The notes: a model not told the origin generated them from the sequence alone. Shown: positions 35,786-45,313, numbered from the stretch's first letter. The stretch is DNA of 51,005 nt from Capnocytophaga sp. (GCA_030538675.1 JAUNTM010000008.1:1-51005), one strand, 5' to 3'. Numbers and translations are program-made.

Positions 35786-35793
35786 TATCTTTG
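35786..35793 (+). promoter_or_regulatory. -7 promoter element for lysS
   Basis: TATCTTTG lies 38 bases before the lysS ATG. No good TTG is seen at -33; the upstream stretch is a pyrimidine-rich series of TTTC-AC units. Confidence 0.5.
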
Positions 35794-35831
35794 CCAATTA
35801 AAATTTCACGAACATCATTTTTTAGAAAAAT

Positions 35832-37520
35832 ATGCAACTTTCAGAACAGGAAATCATCCGTAGGGAAAAGCTCGCCCGCTTGCGTGAATTGGGCGTTAAT
35901 CCGTATCCGGCACAGCTGTATCCGGTGAGCGACACGACATCGGGAGTAAAAAATAATTTTGAAGAAGGCAGAAAAGTAATCCTCGCCGGACGCATTATGT
36001 CGGTGCGGATACAGGGAAAGGCTTCGTTTGCCGAATTGCAGGACAGCCAGGGACGCATCCAATTGTACATCAACCGTGATGAAATTTGCCCCGGCGACGA
36101 CAAAACGCTCTACAACGAAATCTTCAAAAAACTCATTGATTTGGGCGATTTTATCGGAGTGGAAGGAACGCTTTTCACTACGCAGGTTGGCGAGAAAACT
36201 GTGAGCGTCAAAGGATTAACCTTACTTAGCAAAACCCTCCGTCCGCTGCCGCTTCCCAAAGCCGATGCCGACGGAAACGTGTTTGACCAGTTCAGCGACC
36301 TCGAGCAGCGTTACCGTATGCGGTACGTGGATTTGGTGGTCAATCCGCAGGTAAAAGAAGTCTTCGTAAAACGCACGAAACTCTTCAATGCGATGCGTGA
36401 ATTTTTCAACAATCGCGGCTATATGGAAGTGGAAACGCCTGTGCTTCAGTCCATTCCGGGCGGTGCGGCGGCACGTCCGTTCATCACCCACCACAACTCG
36501 CTCGATATACCTTTATATATGCGTATCGCCAACGAATTGTATTTGAAACGGCTCATCGTGGGCGGTTTTGACGGCGTGTACGAATTTTCAAAAAATTTCC
36601 GTAACGAAGGAATGGACAGAACCCACAATCCCGAATTTACGGCAATGGAAATCTACGTATCGTACAAGGATTACCATTGGATGATGGATTTTACGGAACA
36701 ATTGTTGGAGCATTGTGCCATCGCCGTTAACGGAACGAGCAAAGCCACGTTCGGCAAGCACGAAATTGATTTTAAAGCACCGTATCCGCGAGTAACGATG
36801 ACCGATGCGATTAAGCAATTTACAGGATTTGACATCACGGGCAAAAGCGAGGACGAAATCCGCCAGGCGGCGAAAAATATGGGCATCGAAGTAGATGAGT
36901 CAATGGGAAAAGGCAAGCTCATTGATGAGATTTTCGGCGAAAAATGCGAGGGCAATTTCATCCAGCCGACTTTCATCACCGATTATCCGAAGGAAATGAG
37001 TCCGCTGACCAAAGAACACCGCTCGAACCCCGAACTCACGGAGCGTTTTGAGCTGATGGTCTGCGGAAAAGAAATCGCCAATGCGTACTCGGAACTCAAT
37101 GACCCGATTGACCAACGCGAGCGTTTTGAAGCCCAAATGGCACTTGCCGACCGTGGCGATGACGAGGCGATGTTCATCGACAACGACTTTCTTCGGGCTC
37201 TCGAATTCGGAATGCCGCCGACTTCGGGACTCGGCATCGGGATGGACAGACTCATTATGTTCCTGACCAATAACGAAAGCATTCAAGAAGTGCTTTTCTT
37301 CCCGCAGATGAAGCCCGAAAAGAAAAAAATCGCCTTGACCGATGACGAAAAAACGGTGTTGGAAATGCTGAAAAAAGAAAACACAATGCCGTTGGAAATG
37401 CTGAAAGAAAAAAGCGGGTTTTCCAACAAAAAATGGGACAAAACCATCAAAGGATTGACTGCCCACAAAGTAGCAAAAGTTGAAAAAACAGACGAAACGC
37501 TGACGGTCAGTCTTTTATAA
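35832..37520 (+). CDS. lysS: Lysyl-tRNA synthetase (class II)
   Basis: 562 residues. The N-terminal OB fold (about 50-170, GRIMSVRIQGKASFAELQD) binds the anticodon; the class II core has motif 1 around RRFL-type VKRTKLFNAMREFFNNRGYMEVETPVL, motif 2 (FRNEGMDRTHNPEFTAMEIY) and motif 3 (GLGIGMDRLIMFLTN). The core ends near residue 495, followed by a tail of about 65 residues (KKKIALTDDEKTVLEML to TDETLTVSLL) that looks like a small helical, winged-helix-like domain and is absent from E. coli LysRS. A terminator follows at 37532. Confidence 0.96.
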   Translation: MQLSEQEIIRREKLARLRELGVNPYPAQLYPVSDTTSGVKNNFEEGRKVILAGRIMSVRIQGKASFAELQDSQGRIQLYINRDEICPGDDKTLYNEIFKKLIDLGDFIGVEGTLFTTQVGEKTVSVKGLTLLSKTLRPLPLPKADADGNVFDQFSDLEQRYRMRYVDLVVNPQVKEVFVKRTKLFNAMREFFNNRGYMEVETPVLQSIPGGAAARPFITHHNSLDIPLYMRIANELYLKRLIVGGFDGVYEFSKNFRNEGMDRTHNPEFTAMEIYVSYKDYHWMMDFTEQLLEHCAIAVNGTSKATFGKHEIDFKAPYPRVTMTDAIKQFTGFDITGKSEDEIRQAAKNMGIEVDESMGKGKLIDEIFGEKCEGNFIQPTFITDYPKEMSPLTKEHRSNPELTERFELMVCGKEIANAYSELNDPIDQRERFEAQMALADRGDDEAMFIDNDFLRALEFGMPPTSGLGIGMDRLIMFLTNNESIQEVLFFPQMKPEKKKIALTDDEKTVLEMLKKENTMPLEMLKEKSGFSNKKWDKTIKGLTAHKVAKVEKTDETLTVSLL

Positions 37521-37531
37521 AACAACGAAAT

Positions 37532-37567
37532 CATTCCGAAGGGCATTTGTCTTTCGGAATGTTTTTT
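37532..37567 (+). terminator. Terminator of lysS
   Basis: CATTCCGAA (37532-37540) and TTCGGAATG (37553-37561) form nine perfect pairs around a 12-base loop, followed by six Ts. An in-frame ATG at 37547 for the next gene lies in the loop, which argues for the downstream start at 37628. Confidence 0.9.
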
Positions 37568-37627
37568 AATAGAAAAGCAAACCTTGATGTTCGGATAAAT
37601 CATTTACAAAAACAACACAATAAAACT

Positions 37628-38401
37628 ATGAAAAACATCGGATTTGTGCTTTCGGGCGGTGGCATACGGGCATTGGCTCACGCAGGATTGTTGCAGGCTT
37701 TGAGCGAGGAAAACATCAAGCCTTCCATCCTATCGGGAACGAGCGGCGGCGCCTTGGTAGGCGGGCTGTATGCGTGCGGCGTACCTCCGAAAGAGATGTT
37801 TCATTTCTTCAAAAAAACACCTGTTTTTAAATTCTCGTTGGTGGCTTTCGGGAAGCCGGGCGTGGTGGACAGCGCCAAATATCCCGAACTTTTCGAGAAA
37901 TTTTTTCCCTATAAAACGTTTGAAGAGCTGCAAATACCGCTGACCGTTACGGCAACAAACCTGCTCACCGGGAAGCTCACTTACTTCGATTCGGGAGAGC
38001 TCATCAAACCGCTGACGGCTTCGGCGGCCTTGCCTCCGTATTTTTCGCCTGTCAAAATCAATAAAACGCTCTATTGCGACGGCGGTCTGCTCAATAATTT
38101 TCCTGTCGAACCGCTCAAAGGAAAGTGCGATGCGGTTATCGGAAGTTTTGTCAATCCGCTGGAAGAAGTTGATGAGAAAGGCATCAATAATATCTTGAAA
38201 TTTACCCAGCGCATCTACAGTATCGCAATGGATGCTGCGTATTACAATAAGTTCAAACGTTGCAATTACGTATTTCTTCCGCCTGATATTCATAAAATTA
38301 ACGTATTAGATGTCAGGATGGTGAGCAAAGCCTACGAAATCGGGTATCAGCACGCCAAAGCGGAAATGGATATGATTCTTTCGAAAATTGAACAAGCATA
38401 A
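37628..38401 (+). CDS. Patatin-like phospholipase
   Basis: 257 residues from ATG 37628 (MKNIGFVLSGGGIRALAHAG). Family hallmarks are the oxyanion hole GGGIRA (about 10-15), the nucleophile elbow GTSGG (Ser at about 38), and the catalytic Asp in DGGLLNNFP (about 153). These Ser-Asp dyad enzymes hydrolyse acyl chains from glycerophospholipids. No signal peptide, so probably cytoplasmic or membrane-peripheral, like the RssA group. The frame extends upstream to 37547 but that start lies in the lysS terminator. Confidence 0.92.
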   Translation: MKNIGFVLSGGGIRALAHAGLLQALSEENIKPSILSGTSGGALVGGLYACGVPPKEMFHFFKKTPVFKFSLVAFGKPGVVDSAKYPELFEKFFPYKTFEELQIPLTVTATNLLTGKLTYFDSGELIKPLTASAALPPYFSPVKINKTLYCDGGLLNNFPVEPLKGKCDAVIGSFVNPLEEVDEKGINNILKFTQRIYSIAMDAAYYNKFKRCNYVFLPPDIHKINVLDVRMVSKAYEIGYQHAKAEMDMILSKIEQA

Positions 38402-38767
38402 GCGATAAACAAATTTATTCGGAGGCATTAAAAGTTTTTCGAAAATCCCAATATTTTAATCTGTAAATGGTTTCATTAGCTAAGCAAACAAATATTTAGC
38501 AAGGCGGAGTAGCATGAAAAACAAAGAAATAAGTAAAAAATTTCATAGTTGGCATAAAGTTAAAAATATGACATTTCGTTATTTTTTTAACTGTCAAGCT
38601 GTTTAATCTCAATGCGATTACGGAAATAATTACACGGTTGTTATTTTTTTAATTTTTATAAATGATGCTCTTGTTATTTAGTCATTAAATTATAATTAAT
38701 AAATCTTGCATTTGTAGTGATTTTTTTTTTTTTTTGCGGTCGAATAGAAAAAATAACTACAAATCAA
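38402..38767. other. Gene-free stretch before susC
   Basis: 366 AT-rich bases. A 30-codon frame at 38514-38606 (MKNKEISKKFHSWHKVKNMT start) has no recognisable features. A weak -7-like TGCATTTG lies at 38707-38714, followed at 38721-38735 by 15 consecutive Ts. No riboswitch or tRNA was recognised. Confidence 0.6.
38721..38735 (+). repeat. Homopolymer tract of 15 Ts in the susC leader
   Basis: Fifteen uninterrupted Ts lie between the likely -7 element and the susC ATG, 32 bases before the start codon. A tract this long can change length by slipped-strand mispairing and would alter promoter-leader spacing or transcription start. Confidence 0.85.
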
Positions 38768-41700
38768 ATGAAAGCAAAATTAATTGGATTTTTCCTGTTT
38801 TTACTTTCGCTTGGTGCATCGGCACAAGAGAAAGTGGTAACGGGAACAGTAACAGACAGGGATGGATTCGGGCTTCCGGGAGTAGCCATTCAAGTAAAAG
38901 GAGAATCCGTAGGAACTCAAACGGATTTTGACGGAAACTATTCCATTCGTGTAGCGCAAGGCAAGGTCTTGATTTTCACGTATTTGGGTATGTATACGGA
39001 AGAGCGTCCGGTAGGCGCATCGAATACTATCAACCTGAACATGCGGGAAGATACCGAACAATTGGACGAAGTTATCGTCGTGGCGTATGGTACGGCGAAA
39101 AAATCGACCTACGCAGGAGCGGCTTCCGTAGTAGGAGCGCAGCAAATCGAAAACCGACCACTGACCAACGTGGCTTCGGCATTGGAGGGGAACACCACGG
39201 GTGTACAGATGACCAGCGGTCTCGGGCAGCCGGGGGAGAGCCCTAACGTGCGTATTCGCGGCTTTGGGTCGGTCAACGCATCGAACGCACCTATATATGT
39301 AGTGGACGGTGCGATTTACAACAATGCCATCTCACTTATCAATCCTAATGATATTGAGAGTGTTACGGTATTGAAAGATGCCGTGTCGACCGCTTTGTAC
39401 GGAGCGAGTGCGGGTAACGGCGTTATCTTGATTACGACCAAAAAAGGGCGTGCCGATAAGGCTGGTGTCAATGTGAACGTTTCTACCGGGATTTCCCACC
39501 GTGCGTATGACGATTACAGCAGGGTAGGGGTTCGCGACTACTATCCGCTACAATGGCAGATGCTACGCAATTCTTTAGTTACGGCAGGGCGTACGCAGGC
39601 CGTAGCGTCGCAGGCCGCTTCTGACCAACTCATTACCCGATTGGGCGGTTATAACGTCTTTACAGGAATTGCCAACACAGAAGTAGTCGGTACGGACGGA
39701 CTTTTGAATCCCAACGCCTCTGCTCTGAAATGGGGCGATGACTTGGATTGGGAAAAAGCCGCATTTTCTACCGGCTACCGCCAAGAGTACGGCATCTCGT
39801 ACAGTTCTAAAAGCGAAAAGAGCGACACCTACGCTTCCATAGGCTATCTCAATGACGAAGGGTATATGCTTAATACTGATTTTGAGCGCTTTAACGGAAG
39901 GATTAACTATAATATTTACAGCCTTGACTGGTTTGCCGCAGGATTGAACCTCAGTGCCACAAAGTCAAACTCTAATTATTCGTTGTCAACCTCAGAGAAC
40001 TCGAGCCTTTATGGGAATATGACCAATTTCATCCGTTACATGGCACCGATTTATCCCGTTCGCCGTCATGATTTGGTTACAGGAGAATATTTGGACAGCG
40101 ATGGCAACGTAACCACTAACCCGAATGAATATACGTACGACTATCTGGGCGGACGGTTGTCAAGCTCGGGGCGTGATGCGATTGCCGAAACGCTGCTGAA
40201 CAACCGGATGCTGACCAATACCAACACGTCGGGCAACGCATATTTCAAACTCATGCCGCTTGACGGATTGTCATTTACCGTGAATTACAGCCATGTTAAT
40301 AATGACAACGGTCGTAAAGTATACGAAAATCCGCTGGTGGGCGATGGCGCACCGGCAGCCCGATTGGGTATCCGTTCTATAAAAGAAGTTACCAAAACGT
40401 TTAACCAGTTGGCAAACTATTCCAAAACGTTCGGCAAGCACGGCCTGGAAGTGCTACTCGGACATGAAAATTACGATTATAAGTATGAATATCTTTACGG
40501 AATGCGAAACCAAGAAATCATAGGCGGCATTCAAGATTTCAGTAATTTTGTAAACATCTCGACGCTGTCGTCATACACGCATACCTATCGCAAAGAAAGT
40601 TATTTTTCAAGAGTATCGTATGACTATGACGGACGCTATACGCTTTCGGGTTCATTCCGCCGTGATGGTTCTTCACGTTTTGCCAAAGACAACCGATGGG
40701 GGAATTTCTACTCCATAGGGGGTGCGTGGATTCTCAGCAATGAGGATTTCTTAAAAAATTCATCTTGGATTAACTATTTGAAACTGAGAGCTTCATGGGG
40801 ACAAACAGGGAACGATATGGTTATTGATTCTGATAACGATCCTGTGTACTATCCGTATCAAACGCTTTACACTTTGGGTATCAATAACGGTAGTGAAAGC
40901 GGCGCTTATTTCTCGAATTTGTCCAACCCTGCCCTCAAATGGGAAACGCAAGTGTCATCGGACGTGGCATTGGAGTTTACCTTGTTCAGAAACTTGAGCG
41001 GTACGGTGGAGTATTTCCAAAAAGAATCCGAAGACCTGCTGTTCGATGTGTCGATAGCATCGTCCAACGGGGTGAATAACATAACTCAAAATATCGGAAA
41101 GCTGCAAAACAGAGGTATCGAATTGGAGCTGGATTATAAAATCATAAACACGCCCGATTGGAGAGTTTCCTTAGGAGCGAATGCAACTTTCGTAAAAAAC
41201 AAAATCGTAAGTCTTCCCGAAAGCAACCGTGCGAACGGTATCATCAACGGGTCTAAAAAACTGATGGAAGGGCATTCCATTTACGAATTTTGGCTCAGAC
41301 AATGGTGGGGCGTAAACCCTGCCAATGGCGACGGATTATTCGTGCTTGACACCGATGCGTTTGACGCAGCATACGCCATAGCAAATGCAACACAACGAAC
41401 TGCGATGGACAGAACGGTCGTGGAAATTGACGGACAAAGACTGACCAACACGCAGAATTACGCCAAGTTTGACTTCAGCGGAAGTGCCATCCCGAAAGTG
41501 TACGGAGGATTTAATTTCAAAGTAGGCTACAAAGCCTTTGAACTTTCAGGAATATTTACCTATTCATTGGGCGGTAAGCTCTTGGATGCCAATTATCGGA
41601 GCCTTATGGCAACCAATGCTTACGGAAGTGCCATGCACACCGATTTGTTACGTGCTTGGCAACAGCAAGGCGATGTTACCGATGTGCCACGTATTGATGC

Positions 41701-41983
41701 AACTGCCGCATACAACACCAACATCGGGCAGGCAAACTCAACTCGCTGGCTCACAAGTTCCGATTTCTTGAATTTCAGAACGGCAACCTTGAGTTGTAAT
41801 ATCCCGAAAGAAATGATTGAAGCATTGCAGCTCTCATCGGCTACCGTAAACCTTTCGGCAGAGAATATTTTTCTCTTGACCAAGCGGCAAGGGCTCAATC
41901 CGCAGGGGAATTACACCGGTGTAACATATAACGGTTATATTCCGGCACGCACCATATCGTTTGGCGTAAACCTTTCATTTTAA
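38768..41983 (+). CDS. susC: SusC/RagA-type TonB-linked outer-membrane transporter
   Basis: 1071 residues from ATG 38768; a longer frame from 38717 would be read through the T tract and is rejected. Signal peptide MKAKLIGFFLFLLSLGASAQ, then a carboxypeptidase-regulatory-like domain (VVTGTVTDRDGFGLPGVAIQ, about 20-95), a TonB-box-like LDEVIVVAYGT, a plug domain (VRIRGFGSVNASNAPIYVVDGAIY; TALYGASAGNGVILITTKKG) and a 22-strand barrel ending YIPARTISFGVNLSF. It imports a ligand, often a glycan or peptide, with the SusD lipoprotein encoded next as a lid. The substrate cannot be predicted. Confidence 0.95.
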   Translation: MKAKLIGFFLFLLSLGASAQEKVVTGTVTDRDGFGLPGVAIQVKGESVGTQTDFDGNYSIRVAQGKVLIFTYLGMYTEERPVGASNTINLNMREDTEQLDEVIVVAYGTAKKSTYAGAASVVGAQQIENRPLTNVASALEGNTTGVQMTSGLGQPGESPNVRIRGFGSVNASNAPIYVVDGAIYNNAISLINPNDIESVTVLKDAVSTALYGASAGNGVILITTKKGRADKAGVNVNVSTGISHRAYDDYSRVGVRDYYPLQWQMLRNSLVTAGRTQAVASQAASDQLITRLGGYNVFTGIANTEVVGTDGLLNPNASALKWGDDLDWEKAAFSTGYRQEYGISYSSKSEKSDTYASIGYLNDEGYMLNTDFERFNGRINYNIYSLDWFAAGLNLSATKSNSNYSLSTSENSSLYGNMTNFIRYMAPIYPVRRHDLVTGEYLDSDGNVTTNPNEYTYDYLGGRLSSSGRDAIAETLLNNRMLTNTNTSGNAYFKLMPLDGLSFTVNYSHVNNDNGRKVYENPLVGDGAPAARLGIRSIKEVTKTFNQLANYSKTFGKHGLEVLLGHENYDYKYEYLYGMRNQEIIGGIQDFSNFVNISTLSSYTHTYRKESYFSRVSYDYDGRYTLSGSFRRDGSSRFAKDNRWGNFYSIGGAWILSNEDFLKNSSWINYLKLRASWGQTGNDMVIDSDNDPVYYPYQTLYTLGINNGSESGAYFSNLSNPALKWETQVSSDVALEFTLFRNLSGTVEYFQKESEDLLFDVSIASSNGVNNITQNIGKLQNRGIELELDYKIINTPDWRVSLGANATFVKNKIVSLPESNRANGIINGSKKLMEGHSIYEFWLRQWWGVNPANGDGLFVLDTDAFDAAYAIANATQRTAMDRTVVEIDGQRLTNTQNYAKFDFSGSAIPKVYGGFNFKVGYKAFELSGIFTYSLGGKLLDANYRSLMATNAYGSAMHTDLLRAWQQQGDVTDVPRIDATAAYNTNIGQANSTRWLTSSDFLNFRTATLSCNIPKEMIEALQLSSATVNLSAENIFLLTKRQGLNPQGNYTGVTYNGYIPARTISFGVNLSF

Positions 41984-42001
41984 GCATAAAACATACAAGA
42001 C

Positions 42002-43504
42002 ATGAAAAAGCATTTAATATATAGTATGACCGCCTTGGCGGTACTGCTGGCAGGCTGTTCCGAAGATTATTTGGAAACAAGCCCGACAAACCAAATAAGC
42101 GAAGCTACGATAGCGGGCTCATTGGACAACCTCTACGTGGCACTTAACGGCATCCACCGCAAAATGGTATCGCAAGATTTGCAAGTCCAAGGATTGGGCG
42201 GCGAACCCGGTTTCATCATCGCACGCGAAGCGATGGGCGATGACATGACGTGGCAGACAAACACTTGGTACCAAGACGCTTACCTCGCTTGGGGAACTTA
42301 CAAAAATACCACAAGCGTTTACAATTACGGAATGTGGGATACCTATTATAAGTTTATTTTGAACGCCAATAAAATTCTCGAAGGACTTGACGTTGTGAAA
42401 GGAAGCGGTTTTACATCGGCTTCCGACCAAACTCAGTACAACGAAATACGGGGCGAAGCCTTGTGCATCCGTGCGTGGGCACACTTTAACCTGGTACAGT
42501 ATTACGCACCTCGTTACGCCGCCGGTACGACCAACTCCCAACCCGGCGTGATGTACCGTACTTCATCCGAAGTCGTCAATATGGCGAGAAATACGGTGGA
42601 AGAAGTATACCAATTCGTGAATGCCGATTTGGACGAAGCCATTACGCTGCTTGACGGATACAAAGCCAATGACATCAACCACTATACGCAAAAAGTGGCT
42701 TACGGACTCAAAGCCCGAGTGTTGCTCACACAGCAAAACTATCCCGAAGCAGCACAGGCAGCTGTTAACGCCATCAATGCCGCCGAAGCCGACGGGCACA
42801 AAATGATGACGTATGACGAAGTGAACAACGGATTTGCCAACATCAGCACAGCTACCAAAGATGCTCTTTATGCCGCTTTAACGCTTGATGACCAAACCGT
42901 ATACTTCTATTCGTTTTATGCCTATATGTCATGGAATTTCAATGCTTCGGCAATCCGTCAAGGCGTGAAAGGCATCAGCCAAAGCACCTATGACCTCATG
43001 TCGGCAACCGATGTACGCCGCTCATGGTGGGACCCGGCAGGAACAGCAAGCGTCCCTGCTTCGTCATACGTACGAGTGCCTTATCAAAACCGTAAGTTTA
43101 CGGCACGCACCAACGCAAATCCCGTAGGAGATTTTGCCTTTATGAGGCTTAGCGAAATGTATCTGACAGCCGCCGAAGCCTACGCACGTGCCGGGCAAGA
43201 CGCCGATGCTAAAACGTATCTGCAAGCATTCATCGCCGAACGTGATAAAAGCTATACCGATTTGGGAAATACAGGCGATGCACTGGCAGAAGAAGTAATG
43301 ACACACCGAAGAATTGAGCTTTGGGGCGAAGGCTTCCGTTGGTTCGATTTGAAGCGGCTCAACCAAACGCTCAACCGTACAGGCTCAAACTTTAATGTTG
43401 CTTTCTGCGGATTTCTCACCAAACAGCCCGCCGACGAAGGTTGGTATTTTGAAATCCCCCAACGCGAAAGCGATTTTAATGATTTGATAGTGAAAAACTA
43501 TTAA
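42002..43504 (+). CDS. susD: SusD/RagB-type nutrient-binding lipoprotein
   Basis: 500 residues. Lipobox LLAGC (Cys at 19) then SEDYLETSPTNQIS, the common SusD start; the acidic residues after Cys resemble the flavobacterial surface-export signal. The TPR-rich body shows EIRGEALCIRAWAHFNLVQYYA (about 141-162) and RLSEMYLTAAEAYARAGQ (about 381-398), and near the end RRIELWGEGFRWFDLKRLN, all typical. It forms the hinged lid over SusC. The gene follows susC by 18 bases and ends at a terminator; no hydrolase, regulator or transporter follows. Confidence 0.95.
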   Translation: MKKHLIYSMTALAVLLAGCSEDYLETSPTNQISEATIAGSLDNLYVALNGIHRKMVSQDLQVQGLGGEPGFIIAREAMGDDMTWQTNTWYQDAYLAWGTYKNTTSVYNYGMWDTYYKFILNANKILEGLDVVKGSGFTSASDQTQYNEIRGEALCIRAWAHFNLVQYYAPRYAAGTTNSQPGVMYRTSSEVVNMARNTVEEVYQFVNADLDEAITLLDGYKANDINHYTQKVAYGLKARVLLTQQNYPEAAQAAVNAINAAEADGHKMMTYDEVNNGFANISTATKDALYAALTLDDQTVYFYSFYAYMSWNFNASAIRQGVKGISQSTYDLMSATDVRRSWWDPAGTASVPASSYVRVPYQNRKFTARTNANPVGDFAFMRLSEMYLTAAEAYARAGQDADAKTYLQAFIAERDKSYTDLGNTGDALAEEVMTHRRIELWGEGFRWFDLKRLNQTLNRTGSNFNVAFCGFLTKQPADEGWYFEIPQRESDFNDLIVKNY

Positions 43505-43526
43505 TTTGAATACCCCGTAGATGATT

Positions 43527-43555
43527 AGGCTGTCCGAAAAGGGCAGCCTTTTTCT
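43527..43555 (+). terminator. Terminator of susCD
   Basis: AGGCTGTCC (43527-43535) pairs with GGGCAGCCT (43541-43549), nine pairs including one G-T, around the loop GAAAA, followed by a T-run. It closes the susCD transcript 22 bases past the susD stop. Confidence 0.9.
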
Positions 43556-43641
43556 ATCGGGCAATTATGATATTTTGGCAAAGAAATTCGCCCGTGTAAC
43601 TTTTCCAATCCACCAAATTTCCAAATTACAATATTTCGCCG

Positions 43642-43649
43642 TACTTTTG
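43642..43649 (+). promoter_or_regulatory. -7 promoter element for the zinc metallopeptidase
   Basis: TACTTTTG, a TAnnTTTG match identical to the mraZ -7 element, lies 44 bases before the ATG. The -33 region has no TTG. Confidence 0.5.
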
Positions 43650-43693
43650 TCGCCTTAACACAACGATTTCAATAACTTAAAAACATTAAAATC

Positions 43694-44548
43694 ATGAAAT
43701 GGCAAGGTCGCAGACAAAGTGGTAACGTAGAAGACCGTCGTGGGATGGGTACAGGAACTAAAGTAGTTGCCGGTGGTGGTGCTTTGGGCATCATTATTCT
43801 CTTATTGCAGTTATTTGGTGGCGAAACGGGACAGCAGATAGCCCCCGTGTTGCAACAAATGAATCAGACCCAAGTGCAAACCGGTAGCGGAAAAGAACTT
43901 ACTGCGGAGCAGCAACAAGTGGGCGAATTTGTCGCTACGGTACTCGCAGATACCGAAGATGTATGGGAGGCTATTTTCGCCCAAAATAATCTCGGTCAGT
44001 ATCCCAAACCTACCTTGGTACTCTTTACGGATGTAGTACAATCGGGCTGTGGTACGGCAAGTGCCTCTTCAGGACCTTTTTATTGTCCTGCCGACCAAAA
44101 ACTGTATATGGACATGAGTTTTTTTGAAGAATTACGCACCCGTTTTGGGGCTAAAGGAGGCGATTTTGCTATTGCTTACGTGATGGCTCATGAAGTCGGG
44201 CATCACATACAAACCGTACTCGGCACATCGCGCAAGGTACGCCAGGCACAACAAGGAAAAAGTGAAGCCGTAGCCAACCAGCTCTCAGTAGCACAAGAGC
44301 TGCAAGCCGATTTTTATGCAGGCGTCTGGGCGCATCATAACCGTAAATACCTTGATGACGGCGATATAGAAGAAGCTATCAGTGCGGCTTCTGCCGTAGG
44401 CGATGATGCGATACAAAAACGGGTACAAGGCTATGTTGTCCCCGAATCATTCACGCACGGCACATCCGAACAACGCATTAAATGGTTTATGAAAGGATAC
44501 GAAACAGGCGATATCCGTCAAGGCGATACATTCAGCCAGATGAATTAA
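43694..44548 (+). CDS. YpfJ-type neutral zinc metallopeptidase
   Basis: 284 residues. MKWQGRRQSGNVEDRRG is the characteristic start of the family (Pfam Zn_peptidase). One membrane helix follows (about 26-42, VVAGGGALGIIILLLQLFG). The extracytoplasmic catalytic part has the HEVGHH zincin motif (H166, E167, H170) and a downstream QELQADFYAGVWAHH carrying the likely third-ligand Glu or Asp. Physiological substrates are not known to me. It stands alone with its own -7 element and a terminator after it. Confidence 0.92.
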   Translation: MKWQGRRQSGNVEDRRGMGTGTKVVAGGGALGIIILLLQLFGGETGQQIAPVLQQMNQTQVQTGSGKELTAEQQQVGEFVATVLADTEDVWEAIFAQNNLGQYPKPTLVLFTDVVQSGCGTASASSGPFYCPADQKLYMDMSFFEELRTRFGAKGGDFAIAYVMAHEVGHHIQTVLGTSRKVRQAQQGKSEAVANQLSVAQELQADFYAGVWAHHNRKYLDDGDIEEAISAASAVGDDAIQKRVQGYVVPESFTHGTSEQRIKWFMKGYETGDIRQGDTFSQMN

Positions 44549-44569
44549 TAGTTTAACAGACACTTATAG

Positions 44570-44601
44570 CGGAGCTGAATGCTACATCAGCTTCGTTTTT
44601 T
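44570..44601 (+). terminator. Terminator of the metallopeptidase gene
   Basis: CGGAGCTGA (44570-44578) pairs with TCAGCTTCG (44587-44595), nine pairs with one wobble, followed by six Ts. A possible lipB ATG at 44579 lies within its loop, so lipB is started at 44609. Confidence 0.85.
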
Positions 44602-44608
44602 GATTAAA

Positions 44609-45304
44609 ATGAATAAAAAAGTACGATTTGAAGATTTAGGTCTGAAAGATTATAAGCTCACTTGGGATTATCAAGAAGAACTGTTTCAGGCGATTATAGA
44701 CCAAAAAAGAAAAAACCGAGCCGAGAATACCGGCATCCCGACCGACAATCATTTTTTATTTGTAGAACATCCGCATGTGTATACGCTCGGCAAAAGTGGC
44801 GATATGAGCAACTTGTTGATTGACGAAAAATCTCTTGAAGCCAAAGGAGCTGCTTTCTATAAAATAAATAGGGGCGGAGACATTACGTATCATGGTCCCG
44901 GACAAATCGTGGGCTACCCGATATTGGATTTGGACAATTTCTTTACCGACATACACAAGTATTTGCGTCTTTTGGAAGAAACCATTATCCTGACCCTTGC
45001 CGAATACGGCGTGAAAAGCACTCGAAGCCAAGGCGAAACAGGCGTTTGGATTGATGTAGGGACACCTTTCGCCCGCAAGATATGTGCCATGGGCGTACGT
45101 AGTTCCCGCTGGGTTACGATGCACGGATTTGCCCTGAATGTCAATGCCGATTTAGGATATTTTGATAATATTATTCCCTGCGGAATACGTGGTAAAGCCG
45201 TAACGTCGCTCCATGTAGAATTGGGCAGGAAAGAAATTCCGCTGGAGGAAGTCAAAGAAAAAATAGTGCGGCACTTTTTAGCATTGTTCGAAGCCGAAAA
45301 ATAA
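44609..45304 (+). CDS. lipB: Lipoyl(octanoyl) transferase
   Basis: 231 residues from ATG 44609. LipB moves octanoyl from acyl carrier protein to lipoyl domains of 2-oxoacid dehydrogenases and GcvH. Family motifs are FVEHPHVYTLGKSGD, NRGGDITYHGPGQIVGYPI (about 86-104), ARKICAMGVRSSRWVTMHGF with the conserved Lys, and the active-site Cys in IIPCGIRGKAVTSL. The upstream alternative start falls in a terminator loop. It is convergent with the FUSC gene, nine bases apart. lipA is not in the window. Confidence 0.95.
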   Translation: MNKKVRFEDLGLKDYKLTWDYQEELFQAIIDQKRKNRAENTGIPTDNHFLFVEHPHVYTLGKSGDMSNLLIDEKSLEAKGAAFYKINRGGDITYHGPGQIVGYPILDLDNFFTDIHKYLRLLEETIILTLAEYGVKSTRSQGETGVWIDVGTPFARKICAMGVRSSRWVTMHGFALNVNADLGYFDNIIPCGIRGKAVTSLHVELGRKEIPLEEVKEKIVRHFLALFEAEK

Positions 45305-45313
45305 ATCTTGAAA

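Noticed and set aside
38514-38606. 30-codon frame in the gap before susC, with a purine-rich GGCGGAG upstream
   Set aside because: Shine-Dalgarno sequences are not normally used in this phylum, the peptide has no recognisable feature, and it is not linked to a promoter.
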